DNA from: Fluviispira vulneris
GTDB lineage: Bacteria; Bdellovibrionota_B; Oligoflexia; Silvanigrellales; Silvanigrellaceae
Assembly (NCBI RefSeq): GCF_014281055.1
Contig: NZ_JACRSE010000001.1
Coordinates: 620,001 to 684,000 of the forward strand
Length of the DNA: 64,000 nt
Direction: 5' to 3'
Under the pieces are notes generated by a model. It was not told where the DNA came from and did no database searches. It saw only the letters and a list, made by a program, of their open reading frames with translations. The translations under genes and the position numbers were made by a program. Below, in pieces: positions 1-8,462 of the stretch (positions are counted from its first letter, which is position 1; every line of letters starts with the position of its first letter).

Positions 1-570
1 AAAAGGTAACAAAATAATAAACTGAAGCAGGCCAGCAAGCAACCATGGAAATGGAAGAGATGCACTCTTAGCGATTTCAATAAAAAAGCCACGCAATGAG
101 ATTTCAAAAGCAAATGAAACCACTATGCAATAAAAAACAGCAGGTAACCACGCTGAAAAAAGCAAAAATAATGCTGATGCAATATGATCGCCTTCCATAT
201 GCAAAGCGAGAGTTGGTTCATCGATATTAATAGTAAGTAAATATTGGCTTATATATAAAGCAATTGAAGCCACTATGGATGGAATTAGAAAAGCCCAAAT
301 GATTTTTTTAGAAAAATTTGGAATAAATAAATAATTTTTTATAGGAATTTTTAAAAACAAAGAAATAAAAAAACCCAATATAAAAGGTATCAAAGATATA
401 AGTAAAAATACAGTTAAAATATAATTTTGTTTTGTTAAGTTATCGTTTAGATAAATTTGTGCACACCATGTTATAGATATAGTTATTAAAATATAGATTA
501 GAGTCACAATTCGATATTTATTTTTGTTTTCTTGCCATTTTATCTTTGTAATCAGCTGTAAATTTTTCAA
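1..570 (-). CDS. CPBP-like intramembrane protease family protein (partial, runs off the window start)
   Basis: I translated this frame by hand: 190 codons stay open from a TTG at 570 to the first base. The TTG is preceded by AGGAAAAAGG, a good ribosome site, and the start overlaps the end of the upstream REC-TPR gene by 53 bases, so the two are probably co-transcribed. The product has several hydrophobic segments and contains FEISLRGFF, which resembles the EExxxR motif of CPBP (CAAX protease / bacteriocin-processing) membrane metalloproteases. The first Glu of the usual EE pair is replaced by Phe. The later FxxxH and HxxxN motifs would lie outside the window. A GTG at 507 is an alternative start but has no ribosome site. 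Family assignment is tentative. Confidence 0.5.
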   Translation of the reverse strand, partial: MKNLQLITKIKWQENKNKYRIVTLIYILITISITWCAQIYLNDNLTKQNYILTVFLLISLIPFILGFFISLFLKIPIKNYLFIPNFSKKIIWAFLIPSIVASIALYISQYLLTINIDEPTLALHMEGDHIASALFLLFSAWLPAVFYCIVVSFAFEISLRGFFIEIAKSASLPFPWLLAGLLQFIILLPF

Positions 571-1786
571 TGCCTTTTTCCTGAAATTCTTTTAATATTT
601 TCTTCTCAGCAAGCAGATCGAGCTCATCGGTTGCTAAAGCAGCCTGAAAACAGCTTAATGCACTTGCAATATTGCCGTCTCGATAGTACGCCATTCCAAG
701 ATTAAAATAAACGTGCCCTTTGAATTTATCAAAAAATTGCAAAGCATTTTCATAAAATAAAATTGCTTCTTTTACTTTTCCATTTCGCACCAATGCAACG
801 CCCTTGTTGTTGTAAAAACTTGCGAGCGTGCGGCTTTCAAAATTTCCTTCTATTTTTTCAAAAAAAGATTTGGCTTTATCAAAATTTCCATTCACAGAAT
901 TGGCTTTTGTCATACCTATGAGAGCATCTTTATGGGCAGGATCTGCATCTAAAGCCTCATTATATTTTTCTTCAGCTCCAGCAATATCATCTAAACCCAG
1001 CAACGCATCTCCCACCATTACTTTATGATTTAAGTTGTTTGGACTTTTATTTTCTAATTTTTGATATATCAACAATGCCTCATCAAAACGCCCCACCATG
1101 CAAAGAGCTTTTCCTAATGTATTTAAAGATTTTAAATTCTCTTCCGCTGGATTCTCTTGTTTATTTTTGAAAAAGTTTTTTAAAAACTCGACGGCTTCTC
1201 CATATTGTTTTTTTAAAATTCGTATTTCACCACCTAAATAAACATAGCGAGGATTTTTATTGATTTCGTCTTCTATCCCAGGAGTTTTTAAAAGTTCATC
1301 ACATTCAAGAATTTTTTCTTCATTTAATAAATGATGCAATTCTTTTAATTTTAAAGTGGTTGATTTCGACTGATTGTAATCCGCTCTCACAACTTCCATC
1401 ATTTTTAAATAATCATTGGCATTCACAGGTTTAATAATGCTGTGGTAAACATCAAGCTCAACCATTAAAAATGAATCTTCAGGAGTGATCACCTGTGAAC
1501 AAACAACAAATTCAATGTGATCATAAAGAGGATCACGTCTTAAGCGTTGAATAAAAACATATCCTGACATATCTGTCATTTGCCAATCAAATGCAACAAT
1601 TTGAATGCTTGCAGACTCTTTTGCTAGAATCTCAAGAGCTTCTTTGGCGGATGCTGAGTTCTTTACCTCAAAATTTCCACTTTTAGTCAACACACCCATA
1701 AAGAAAGTACGCAAATCGGATTTTTCTTCAACGATAAGAACACAGACCTTATCCCCGCCACTTGTATTTGCCTCCCCGTCAGCCAT
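518..1786 (-). CDS. Response-regulator receiver protein with C-terminal TPR repeats
   Basis: A CheY-like receiver domain fills roughly residues 15-140. The likely phospho-acceptor Asp lies in VAFDWQMTDMSG and the conserved Lys in SIIKPVN. The rest of the protein is a run of tetratricopeptide-like helices (for example RNGKVKEAILFYENALQFF and YRDGNIASALSCFQAAL), a protein-interaction scaffold, with no DNA-binding or enzymatic output domain. The protein probably relays a kinase signal through protein contacts in the cytoplasm. I chose the ATG at 1786 because GGAGAGGAG sits just upstream; an in-frame TTG at 1798 overlaps that ribosome site. No cognate kinase is adjacent. The architecture call is firm; the pathway is unknown. 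Confidence 0.85.
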   Translation of the reverse strand: MADGEANTSGGDKVCVLIVEEKSDLRTFFMGVLTKSGNFEVKNSASAKEALEILAKESASIQIVAFDWQMTDMSGYVFIQRLRRDPLYDHIEFVVCSQVITPEDSFLMVELDVYHSIIKPVNANDYLKMMEVVRADYNQSKSTTLKLKELHHLLNEEKILECDELLKTPGIEDEINKNPRYVYLGGEIRILKKQYGEAVEFLKNFFKNKQENPAEENLKSLNTLGKALCMVGRFDEALLIYQKLENKSPNNLNHKVMVGDALLGLDDIAGAEEKYNEALDADPAHKDALIGMTKANSVNGNFDKAKSFFEKIEGNFESRTLASFYNNKGVALVRNGKVKEAILFYENALQFFDKFKGHVYFNLGMAYYRDGNIASALSCFQAALATDELDLLAEKKILKEFQEKGIEKFTADYKDKMARKQK

Positions 1787-1858
1787 TCTCCTCTCCAAAT
1801 AAGTAAAAAAGCCCCCTTCTGAAGCGTCTTTCGATTATCGGCTAAGAATATTAAATCT

Positions 1859-3991
1859 CTAGAGAAAAGTATATGGATCAACATCTATCCGGAGAATTTG
1901 CCGATTGATTTCCTTATCCAGAAAGACTTCGGTTGGAAATAAATGTGCAGGATGTAATTTCTTTTGAGAGGAGATACAAAGTTGAACACGGAATTCGTTA
2001 TTTATTTTTTCAAGGGCTGCAATATAAGGACCAGCCAAGCGCACTTCATTTTCAGTGTAATTATTTTCAGCCCAAAACTTAATTAAATAATTTTTAAGTT
2101 TCGTTATCATTGAAAAGGCTGTTTCTTTATTTTTGTGACGAATCTCACACAGTATTTGGCGAGAAAAAGGTGGGTGAAAACCCAACTGGCGCAAATGCAT
2201 TTCCCGCTCCCAGTAAGCTTCTATATCATTTTTTAAAGACATTTCTATAATCGGATGGCCGAGGATAAGCGATTGCAAGACAACTTTACCTGGTTTGCTC
2301 CCACGCCCAGCTCGACCCATGGCTTGGGTGAGAAGCTGAAAGGTTCTCTCTGATGACCGGAAATCTGGAAGAAACAAAGCATCTTCTACATGTAAAATAA
2401 CCACCAGTGTGACTTTAGGAAAGTCATGCCCCTTGGCAAGCATTTGAGTTCCAACCAGGCAATCGGTGTGGCCAAGACGGAAGTCATCAATTATTTCAGT
2501 TACTCTGCTATTGCTGGTCAAAACATCACGGTCCAATCGTGCTATGCGCATGGCTGGAATCATGGCCGCAATACGCTCTTCAATATTTTGTGTCCCAATC
2601 CCGTGATCGAGAAACTCTGTTCCATTACAGCTGAGACAAGTCTTTCTTCTTGTCACTTTAAAATTGCAATAATGACATATTTCAGTACGCCCCCCTTCAT
2701 GTAACGTTGTGCTAACAGAACACCGAGGGCAACTGAGTGGTGTAGAACACTGAGTGCATATTGCAAAATTAACATAACCACGTCGATTGATTATGACTAT
2801 ACTTTGTTCACCCAACTCCTTATTTTCTCTGAGAAGAGAACATACTTCCTGAGAAATTCCATTATTTTGAAAGGACAATTGGGTTGACTTCGTTGCATAA
2901 CTCAATCTTTTTTGCGAATAACTTCCTAATAATTCTTTTTTGCTATCAACAATTAAGCTTTCCACTTGATTGCCAGAAAATTTATTTTTTAAGCTTAAAT
3001 ATTTATATTTTTCTTTTTTTACATTATACATACTTTCTATGGATGGAGTTGCTGATCCTAAAATGCACAAGGCATTTTCCTTTTTCGCACGCACAACAGC
3101 TATATCTCTTGCATGATAAGTTGGGAATTCATGGGATTTATAACTGCCATCATGTTCCTCATCCACAATAATAACACCAATATTTTCCAATGAACAAAAA
3201 ACAGCGGTGCGTACACCTAAAACAACTTTTGCATATCCATAATGCACACGAAACCAATCTCTTTCATATTCTACTTTGGTAAGACCTGAGTGTAGAATTG
3301 CTAAATCACTTTTAAACACAGCACGAAATCTTGCACTCATTTGGGGGGTCAAAACTATTTCCGGCACAAGAATAAGTACATTTTTATTTTGTTGAATAAT
3401 ATACTGGGCAATTTTTAAATAAATTTCAGTTTTTCCAGACCCAGTTACACCGTGCAAAACATAGATAGCGGATAAATCAGTTAATATAGAATCATATACT
3501 TTATATTGTTCTTCATTTAAAAGAATTTCACTGCGTTCTGCTAATAAAATTTCACCTTTAATTTTGTGAATATTCTTTTTATTATTTAATTGACTGTCAT
3601 TTAATTTGAGTTTTTCTAATCTTTTTTCTAACAATTGATGCTTTGCCACATCCCAAATAAAACTGGGCGCAACAATAGAAATTATTTTTTCAATTGAAGT
3701 TAAATAATAATCTGCTGTCCATTGCAAAACAGAAAATAAATTTTCACTCAATACATTCATAAATGGTAGAATACCCAAAATGGGAACACAATTAAATTCT
3801 GGTTTTACACAAAACTCTAAAAAAACCCCAACATATTTCTTAACGACTCCCCCTTTTCGCACAGTGAGAAGACAAAATGTTCCTTTAGTTAAGGAAATAT
3901 ATTCTTGTGGAATAGAATAAGTTAACAACAACCCCGTTTGCGCAACAACTAAAAATTTTCCATATTTAATTTCATTTTCTGCATTCAACAT
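1859..3991 (-). CDS. priA: Primosomal protein N' (PriA replication-restart helicase)
   Basis: At 710 residues this has the usual PriA length and order. An N-terminal 3'-DNA-binding region is followed by a DEAH-type helicase core: Walker A GVTGSGKTEIY, DEEH box VDEEHDGSYK and motif III GSATPS. A zinc-binding insert with Cys pairs (ICTQCSTPLSCPRCSV, EICHYCNF, KTCLSCNG) comes next, then the motif V-VI region (GTQMLAKGHDFP, QAMGRAGRG). PriA recognises stalled forks and D-loops and reloads DnaB. The ATG at 3991 gives a complete N-terminus. The gene stands alone, divergent from the downstream HAD gene, with about 70 bases before the REC-TPR gene. Confidence 0.97.
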   Translation of the reverse strand: MLNAENEIKYGKFLVVAQTGLLLTYSIPQEYISLTKGTFCLLTVRKGGVVKKYVGVFLEFCVKPEFNCVPILGILPFMNVLSENLFSVLQWTADYYLTSIEKIISIVAPSFIWDVAKHQLLEKRLEKLKLNDSQLNNKKNIHKIKGEILLAERSEILLNEEQYKVYDSILTDLSAIYVLHGVTGSGKTEIYLKIAQYIIQQNKNVLILVPEIVLTPQMSARFRAVFKSDLAILHSGLTKVEYERDWFRVHYGYAKVVLGVRTAVFCSLENIGVIIVDEEHDGSYKSHEFPTYHARDIAVVRAKKENALCILGSATPSIESMYNVKKEKYKYLSLKNKFSGNQVESLIVDSKKELLGSYSQKRLSYATKSTQLSFQNNGISQEVCSLLRENKELGEQSIVIINRRGYVNFAICTQCSTPLSCPRCSVSTTLHEGGRTEICHYCNFKVTRRKTCLSCNGTEFLDHGIGTQNIEERIAAMIPAMRIARLDRDVLTSNSRVTEIIDDFRLGHTDCLVGTQMLAKGHDFPKVTLVVILHVEDALFLPDFRSSERTFQLLTQAMGRAGRGSKPGKVVLQSLILGHPIIEMSLKNDIEAYWEREMHLRQLGFHPPFSRQILCEIRHKNKETAFSMITKLKNYLIKFWAENNYTENEVRLAGPYIAALEKINNEFRVQLCISSQKKLHPAHLFPTEVFLDKEINRQILRIDVDPYTFL

Positions 3992-4091
3992 CTTTTCATC
4001 TCAATTTTGACAGAATAGATAAAACAAGGATAACTATTCCTAGCATCACTTTGGGAAATCTCTGCGAACTCCCATTTTACCCGGAGACTGT

Positions 4092-4757
4092 ATGAACCTA
4101 CCACGCTACGCTTTTTTCGATTTCGACGGCACTCTCATTTGCCAAGACTCTTTCCTGACACTTTTACACAAAGGTCTCAAGCACGAGCCATGGAGAATTT
4201 TATTCCTTGTCGCACTCTCTCCGATACTTATTCTCACTTTTATATTTAAACTCAACAAAACGGCTGCAAAATCGGCTCTGCTCTGGAGTCTCACGGTTGG
4301 AAAAAGCAAACGGAATGCCGTGCGCTTTTTACGCTCGACTATTGTTGAAGAAAACAAAAATATTTGGTTTAAAGAAGTCAATCCCACATTTGAAAAATTA
4401 CGCAAAGAAGGTGTTGAAATCGTTGTTGTGACAGCCTCAGGTCAGACTTGGGTGCGCGCTATGCTCAGCGCCAACGGGCAAAAATGCAAAACTGTGATTG
4501 GCTCAAAACTCACCTTTTTTGCCGGCGGCGTCGTACTGAAATCAAGAAATTGTTATGAAGAAGAAAAAATCAAGCGTATTCACCAAGCACTTGGCCAACA
4601 ATTCGTCTGGCACAGTGCATGGAGCGATCATATAGCAGACCTTCCCATGCTCATTCGTTCAAATGAGCGTTATATCGTTTGTCCCAAAGACAAACATATT
4701 GCTATTTTTACCAAAGAATTAGACAAAAAATTCAAACTTCTCGCTTGGAATTGCTAA
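4092..4757 (+). CDS. HAD-superfamily IB phosphatase (PSPase/SerB-like)
   Basis: The N-terminus carries HAD motif I, FFDFDGTL, with the nucleophilic Asp and the general acid-base Asp. Motif II is VVTASG, followed by a helical stretch, and motif III is WSDHIADLPML in place of the common GDSxxDxPML. These features and the 221-residue length match the HAD-IB group, which hydrolyses small phosphate esters. A hydrophobic stretch around residues 35-55 lies in the cap region, as in several membrane-associated members. CCGGAGA lies 4 bases before the ATG. The last 39 bases overlap, antisense, the end of the truncated ATP-grasp gene. The true substrate is unknown. Confidence 0.85.
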   Translation: MNLPRYAFFDFDGTLICQDSFLTLLHKGLKHEPWRILFLVALSPILILTFIFKLNKTAAKSALLWSLTVGKSKRNAVRFLRSTIVEENKNIWFKEVNPTFEKLRKEGVEIVVVTASGQTWVRAMLSANGQKCKTVIGSKLTFFAGGVVLKSRNCYEEEKIKRIHQALGQQFVWHSAWSDHIADLPMLIRSNERYIVCPKDKHIAIFTKELDKKFKLLAWNC

Positions 4758-5222
4758 TTGCTTGACTATAAGAGGATAAGGCAAGTTCCTAAATTCTATT
4801 TGACTCACACTGGAAATGCGCTGAAAAAAAGGCATTGTTATTCTATTCTCACTCAAGACTTTTCTTACCATATATTTATCACGGCAGTTGACAATCGCTG
4901 CCACATCGCAATGAGGCAATTTAAGATGTTTGGCAGCTTTTGAGACCGCCTCTAAGTGATAGTCACCGAAGGTTATTAATCCATCGATGTTTTTGCAGGC
5001 AAGACAACTTATAATTTTCATCCAATCATATGTGTTCTCACACAGCACAATATCATGAAAACCATCAACATATTTTTTTCCGCTTGAGCCAGACCTTTCT
5101 AAATAAAAGTCTAGGGATTCCGTAACAAATATCACTTGGTAACCAAGTTCGACTGCTTTATGTACATTAGAGAGACCTAATTCCGAGGCCGTTGTTTCAA
5201 CAAAAGCTATTGTTTTCATCAT
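4719..5222 (-). pseudogene. N-terminal fragment of an ATP-grasp ligase
   Basis: The 167-residue product has the Rossmann-like pre-ATP-grasp domain (GLSNVHKAVELGYQVIFVTE) and enters the ATP-grasp domain (NCRDKYMVRKVLSENRI, then YPLIVK). There it stops, where full enzymes of this type have about 200 more residues including the glycine-rich loop and the Mg-binding Glu/Asn. The last codons are simply the antisense of the HAD gene's 3' end, so the coding sequence appears cut at about 4757 and fused to unrelated DNA. Without the catalytic half it should not ligate anything. A complete but stop-broken relative lies at 8463-9668. The call as a remnant is inferred from length and the antisense tail. 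Confidence 0.7.
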
Positions 5223-5594
5223 ATCTCTATCTATTTAATTAAAGATTTGTCACTGAGACTCACACCAAAGAATCCCAACATGGATTGCTTAAATAATGCT
5301 TACATCGTTTTCCTCCTCTCCATTTGTGTTCGTTGAGTCCATAACGCTATCTATTTATGTTCATTGATTTCTGAGCTCTAACACAACAAAGATGTGTCGT
5401 AAATTGCGTGTTAACAATCGGGAGTTCAAAGTGGGATCTCTTCATTACAATATCGCTTGAAACTCCTTGCAAGATTATAAAAATAAAGCTTTTTTTTAAA
5501 AAACGGCAATATAGTGATTATTGAGTAGACATTCGTTAAAATACTCATAGCTGAGAAAACGCAGGCACAAAATTTATCTCATGAAGGAAATTCT
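5223..5594. other. Intergenic stretch without a recognised gene
   Basis: This 372-base gap lies between the divergent ATP-grasp fragment and the GNAT gene. It has no open frame that looks coding. It is less AT-rich than most gaps here and may be the decayed upstream part of a lost gene. It should hold promoters for both flanking genes, but I see no convincing -35/-10 pair. Confidence 0.4.
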
Positions 5595-6104
5595 ATGCTT
5601 ATCCGTAAAGCAAAACCTGAAGATATTCCTCGCATCGCTCAAATTCATGTCAAAAGTTGGCAAACCACTTATAAGGGCATTCTCCCTAAAAAATATCTCG
5701 AAAGCCTATCTGAAAAAAATAAAGAACTCGAATGGCAAAAGTTGGGTTTGGATTATCCAAATGGTCAAGGCATCACTTGGGTCCTCGAAAATGAAGGAGA
5801 AGTTTTTGGCTTTGCCAATGCAGGACCACAAAGGGATCCTCCTATTGCAGGTCATGGTGAGGTTTATTGTATTTATATTTTAAAAGAATTTAGAAGGATG
5901 GGGGGAGGACAGCTTCTCATCAAAGAAATTGTCAAATACTTTAAATCAAAAGGTTATCACTCTGCTTCTGCCCTTATTTTAAAAGGCAATCCTTTCACAG
6001 ATTTTTATAAAATGATTGGCGCCGAACCGACCGAAGAACGCCCTTTTAAACTCGATGGAATGGATCTTATTCAAATTCTTTATTTATGGAAAAATATTAA
6101 ATAA
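5595..6104 (+). CDS. GNAT-family N-acetyltransferase
   Basis: The 169-residue product begins MLIRKAKPEDIPRIAQIHV, the classic GNAT strand-helix opening. It contains the acetyl-CoA pyrophosphate-binding segment FRRMGGGQLLIKEIV (the R/QxxGxG/A region) after the strand VYCIYILKEF. The late motif NPFTDFYKMIGAEPTEER matches the final FYxxxGF-type element. It should transfer an acetyl group from acetyl-CoA to a small-molecule or protein amine in the cytosol. AAGGA lies 8 bases before the ATG. The longer frame starting at 5581 is a shadow. The gene is monocistronic and converges with the lipoprotein gene 2 bases downstream. The substrate is not predictable. Confidence 0.88.
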   Translation: MLIRKAKPEDIPRIAQIHVKSWQTTYKGILPKKYLESLSEKNKELEWQKLGLDYPNGQGITWVLENEGEVFGFANAGPQRDPPIAGHGEVYCIYILKEFRRMGGGQLLIKEIVKYFKSKGYHSASALILKGNPFTDFYKMIGAEPTEERPFKLDGMDLIQILYLWKNIK

Positions 6105-6106
6105 AA

Positions 6107-6622
6107 CTATTTAAAATAATAACAGTCCGCTGGATTAATGCTGTTAATAGGACATAATGTTAAAGTGTCACTTGATTTTTGATATTTATAATTACTTTTT
6201 AATAAGACAACATTACATATTGCAAATGCTTTTCCTGTATTCAATAAACTGCTTGCAGCAACAGGATCTTCAAAATAGAATACTCGGAACAAGTTAATAA
6301 AATCTTTTGTTGCAATGTTACTTTTACTTACATTTGTAATTGTTCCAGAACTTTGCTCGCCATTAATATCTGCTGAAATAGAACATATAGTTTTGTCATA
6401 ACCTGTGGCTGAAGCAACAATTGCAAAAGTTTCATTGTTATTGAACTTATTTTGCGAGAGATTTAATTCGACTACACCGGTGTTAATTTTTTTTCCTGTG
6501 TCTTTATTAATAGAATTGTTCCAGTTAGAAAATAAATTCTTTCCCCCTTGTTTATCGCCACAGGATACTGTAATTAAAACAAAAAACATTCCCAAAATAC
6601 ATTTACAAAGATTGTTTTTCAT
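6107..6622 (-). CDS. Small lipoprotein of unknown function
   Basis: The product is about 171 residues. It starts with basic residues and a hydrophobic stretch ending in the lipobox ITVSC (Cys about residue 21), so it should be exported by Sec, lipidated and anchored in a membrane. The mature part is polar, rich in Asn, Ser and Lys, with a few scattered cysteines and no catalytic motif that I recognise. I chose the ATG at 6622 because GAGGGC lies 4-7 bases upstream; the in-frame TTG at 6634 lies on that ribosome site. It is followed upstream by about 290 bases of AT-rich DNA. Function unknown. Confidence 0.7.
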   Translation of the reverse strand: MKNNLCKCILGMFFVLITVSCGDKQGGKNLFSNWNNSINKDTGKKINTGVVELNLSQNKFNNNETFAIVASATGYDKTICSISADINGEQSSGTITNVSKSNIATKDFINLFRVFYFEDPVAASSLLNTGKAFAICNVVLLKSNYKYQKSSDTLTLCPINSINPADCYYFK

Positions 6623-6916
6623 ATAAGCCCTCAATATTACAAAGTAAATATAAAATATGCTTTGTAAACAACTTATAAATCTTTTCTAAAGTAACATAAA
6701 TTGATATTTTTTACTATCTATTAATTTTTAATTTTTTTATTAATAATTTTAATATCTTAAATCAAAAAATTCTTCATTTCTATTTAAAATGTATATTTAT
6801 TATCTGTGCGTTCAAAAAACTCCTATATATTTATAAAAAACTGAATTCATAACTATAAGGAAAAGAAAATACAAACGATTAATTTCCAGGAGTTTTAAAA
6901 ACACATATTATTTAAC

Positions 6917-8044
6917 TTACTTTATTAACTGAGCTAATAATTCAGGACTGATTGGACCCATATTTCTAAATGTTAAATAGTGATCATTTGTATACCAACG
7001 ATTTCCGTTTAATTTATTTACAACCACACGTTTTGCATCTCTAGACTGATCTTTATCTCTTGGATCAAGTGGGATGTCGATTTCATAAAACTCTCCAGTT
7101 TCATTTATTCTTCTTTCATAATTCATAAATCTTTTAGCGGTTTTAAAGTCAATTTTTTCAGAAGCGTTATAAGCACGGGCAGGAATTCCCATTTTCCGAA
7201 TTGTACTATTTCTTAAACTTCCAGTGCGATGGAATTCGCTTCCACCGCTATTCAAATCGGACATTGAGACTGCTTTTGCCATGCTCGCATAAGATGGCAT
7301 TTGTGGTCCTTGAGCCGAATTATGAGCTTCGGGTGTTAAGCCTTCACCAATAGATGTTTGCTCAATTGAATGCACTGCTCCCATTGCTATTTCACCAACG
7401 CCTGCAGAACTTTCTCCTACCAGAACTCCTGGTTTTTCTATGGGGCCTGAAGTCAATGTATCTAAAGCTATTTGCCCAATAAGACTGCCTACTGACATTG
7501 TGTCAGTTATTAATCCCGAGGGATAATGCCAGTTTGGACAAATTATATTATCGGCAATGACATATCCCCAATCCGTGATAGCTATTGAATAGCCAGCAGC
7601 ACCAACATAATGAAAAGATGGTCCAAAAGAATTTGTGCAATGATTCACCAATTCACGACATTTAGAAATTCCTCTCTGCGAAGCTGCGTCTGAAGGAAAA
7701 AAGTCATAATTATTATTATGCTGACTCAGACTGGCACGTTTTTTGCGATTTAATCCTTTAATTTTTATACCATAAAAAATATTTTCATCCGTCTGATGCA
7801 TATTATCTTCTGCAAAATCTAATTTTAAAGCACTGTGCAACATGACAGGAGCATTTACGATATTTAAAGACCCATGCAACCAATAATATTCTTTTTCTTG
7901 ATGATTTTGTTGTGAACTTGGTTTATAAGCCCAATGCCATTCTGATTTATCATTTGAACAAAATAAGTATGATCCAGCAAAAGCGATTGATGGAGAAGAT
8001 AGTAGTGCAATAAAGAAAGAAATTTTTTTAATATGAACTTTCAT
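6917..8044 (-). CDS. Secreted protein with a C-terminal barnase-like (RNase N1/T1 family) domain, putative toxin
   Basis: Residues 1-23 form a Sec signal peptide (basic start, hydrophobic core, cleavage after AFA). Residues 24 to about 260 are an unrecognised domain with several cysteines and a Gly/Ser-rich stretch. The last ~100 residues resemble barnase: EFYEIDIP aligns with barnase WREADIN, DAKRVVVN with DRILYS, and WYTNDHYLTFRNM with YKTTDHYQTFTKI. The catalytic trio would be Glu321, Arg339 and His355, with spacings of 18 and 16 against 14 and 15 in barnase. A guanyl-specific RNA endonuclease would be lethal in a target cytoplasm. I see no barstar gene nearby; export could make one unnecessary. 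The domain call rests on motif matching only. Confidence 0.55.
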   Translation of the reverse strand: MKVHIKKISFFIALLSSPSIAFAGSYLFCSNDKSEWHWAYKPSSQQNHQEKEYYWLHGSLNIVNAPVMLHSALKLDFAEDNMHQTDENIFYGIKIKGLNRKKRASLSQHNNNYDFFPSDAASQRGISKCRELVNHCTNSFGPSFHYVGAAGYSIAITDWGYVIADNIICPNWHYPSGLITDTMSVGSLIGQIALDTLTSGPIEKPGVLVGESSAGVGEIAMGAVHSIEQTSIGEGLTPEAHNSAQGPQMPSYASMAKAVSMSDLNSGGSEFHRTGSLRNSTIRKMGIPARAYNASEKIDFKTAKRFMNYERRINETGEFYEIDIPLDPRDKDQSRDAKRVVVNKLNGNRWYTNDHYLTFRNMGPISPELLAQLIK

Positions 8045-8213
8045 TTTTTATCCTATAATAAATATTTAGCAAATGATTTTTATATTTATAAAAATTTAAA
8101 ATATCAAATATATATATTTAAAATTTTATTTATATACTTGCATTTCTTGATATATTTTCTATTTTATTAATATGTTATGCATGATTAATTTTGTCGCAAA
8201 AAATTTATTATTT

Positions 8214-8255
8214 AAAAATTTGCTTAAATTTTTTATATAATTTAAGCAAATTTTT
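8214..8255. repeat. Perfect 17-bp inverted repeat (AT-rich hairpin, possible bidirectional terminator)
   Basis: The left arm is AAAAATTTGCTTAAATT (8214-8230) and the right arm at 8239-8255 is its exact reverse complement, with an 8-base loop. On either strand the hairpin ends in a run of T, as in a Rho-independent terminator, though the stem is nearly all A/T. It lies between two minus-strand genes and could end transcription from the ATP-grasp locus. Confidence 0.55.
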
Positions 8256-8317
8256 AAAAATATATACCAAGTAAACAAAAAACATAAATTTAAATATTAT
8301 ATTAAAGATATAGTTAA

Positions 8318-8431
8318 AGAAGTCAATTCTTCTTGCAGGACGCACAAGAGAAAGATCACCTTAAAGAGCTAGCTGAGTATTGCTACAGCTATAAGCAATA
8401 CCATCTAAAAGAATGGAACTTCATTTATTAG
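8318..8431 (+). pseudogene. Short ORF remnant of unknown origin
   Basis: A frame of about 37 codons without a start codon reads ...DAQEKDHLKELAEYCYSY and continues to a TAG at 8429-8431. The segment is charged, helix-like and more GC-rich than the DNA before it, which suggests the tail of a degraded gene, perhaps a mobile-element protein. I cannot assign a family. Confidence 0.3.
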
Positions 8432-8462
8432 AAATTGTTTCACGTTATGTACTTTAATTTAC

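Larger units (their letters stand above)
8045..8462. other. AT-rich intergenic region with a palindrome and an ORF remnant
   Basis: This 418-base gap separates the RNase-like gene from the ATP-grasp pseudogene, both on the minus strand. Its first two thirds are nearly pure A/T, with the 17-bp inverted repeat listed separately. The last 150 bases are more GC-rich and carry a short open frame remnant. The RNase gene's promoter should lie in the AT-rich part. Confidence 0.5.
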
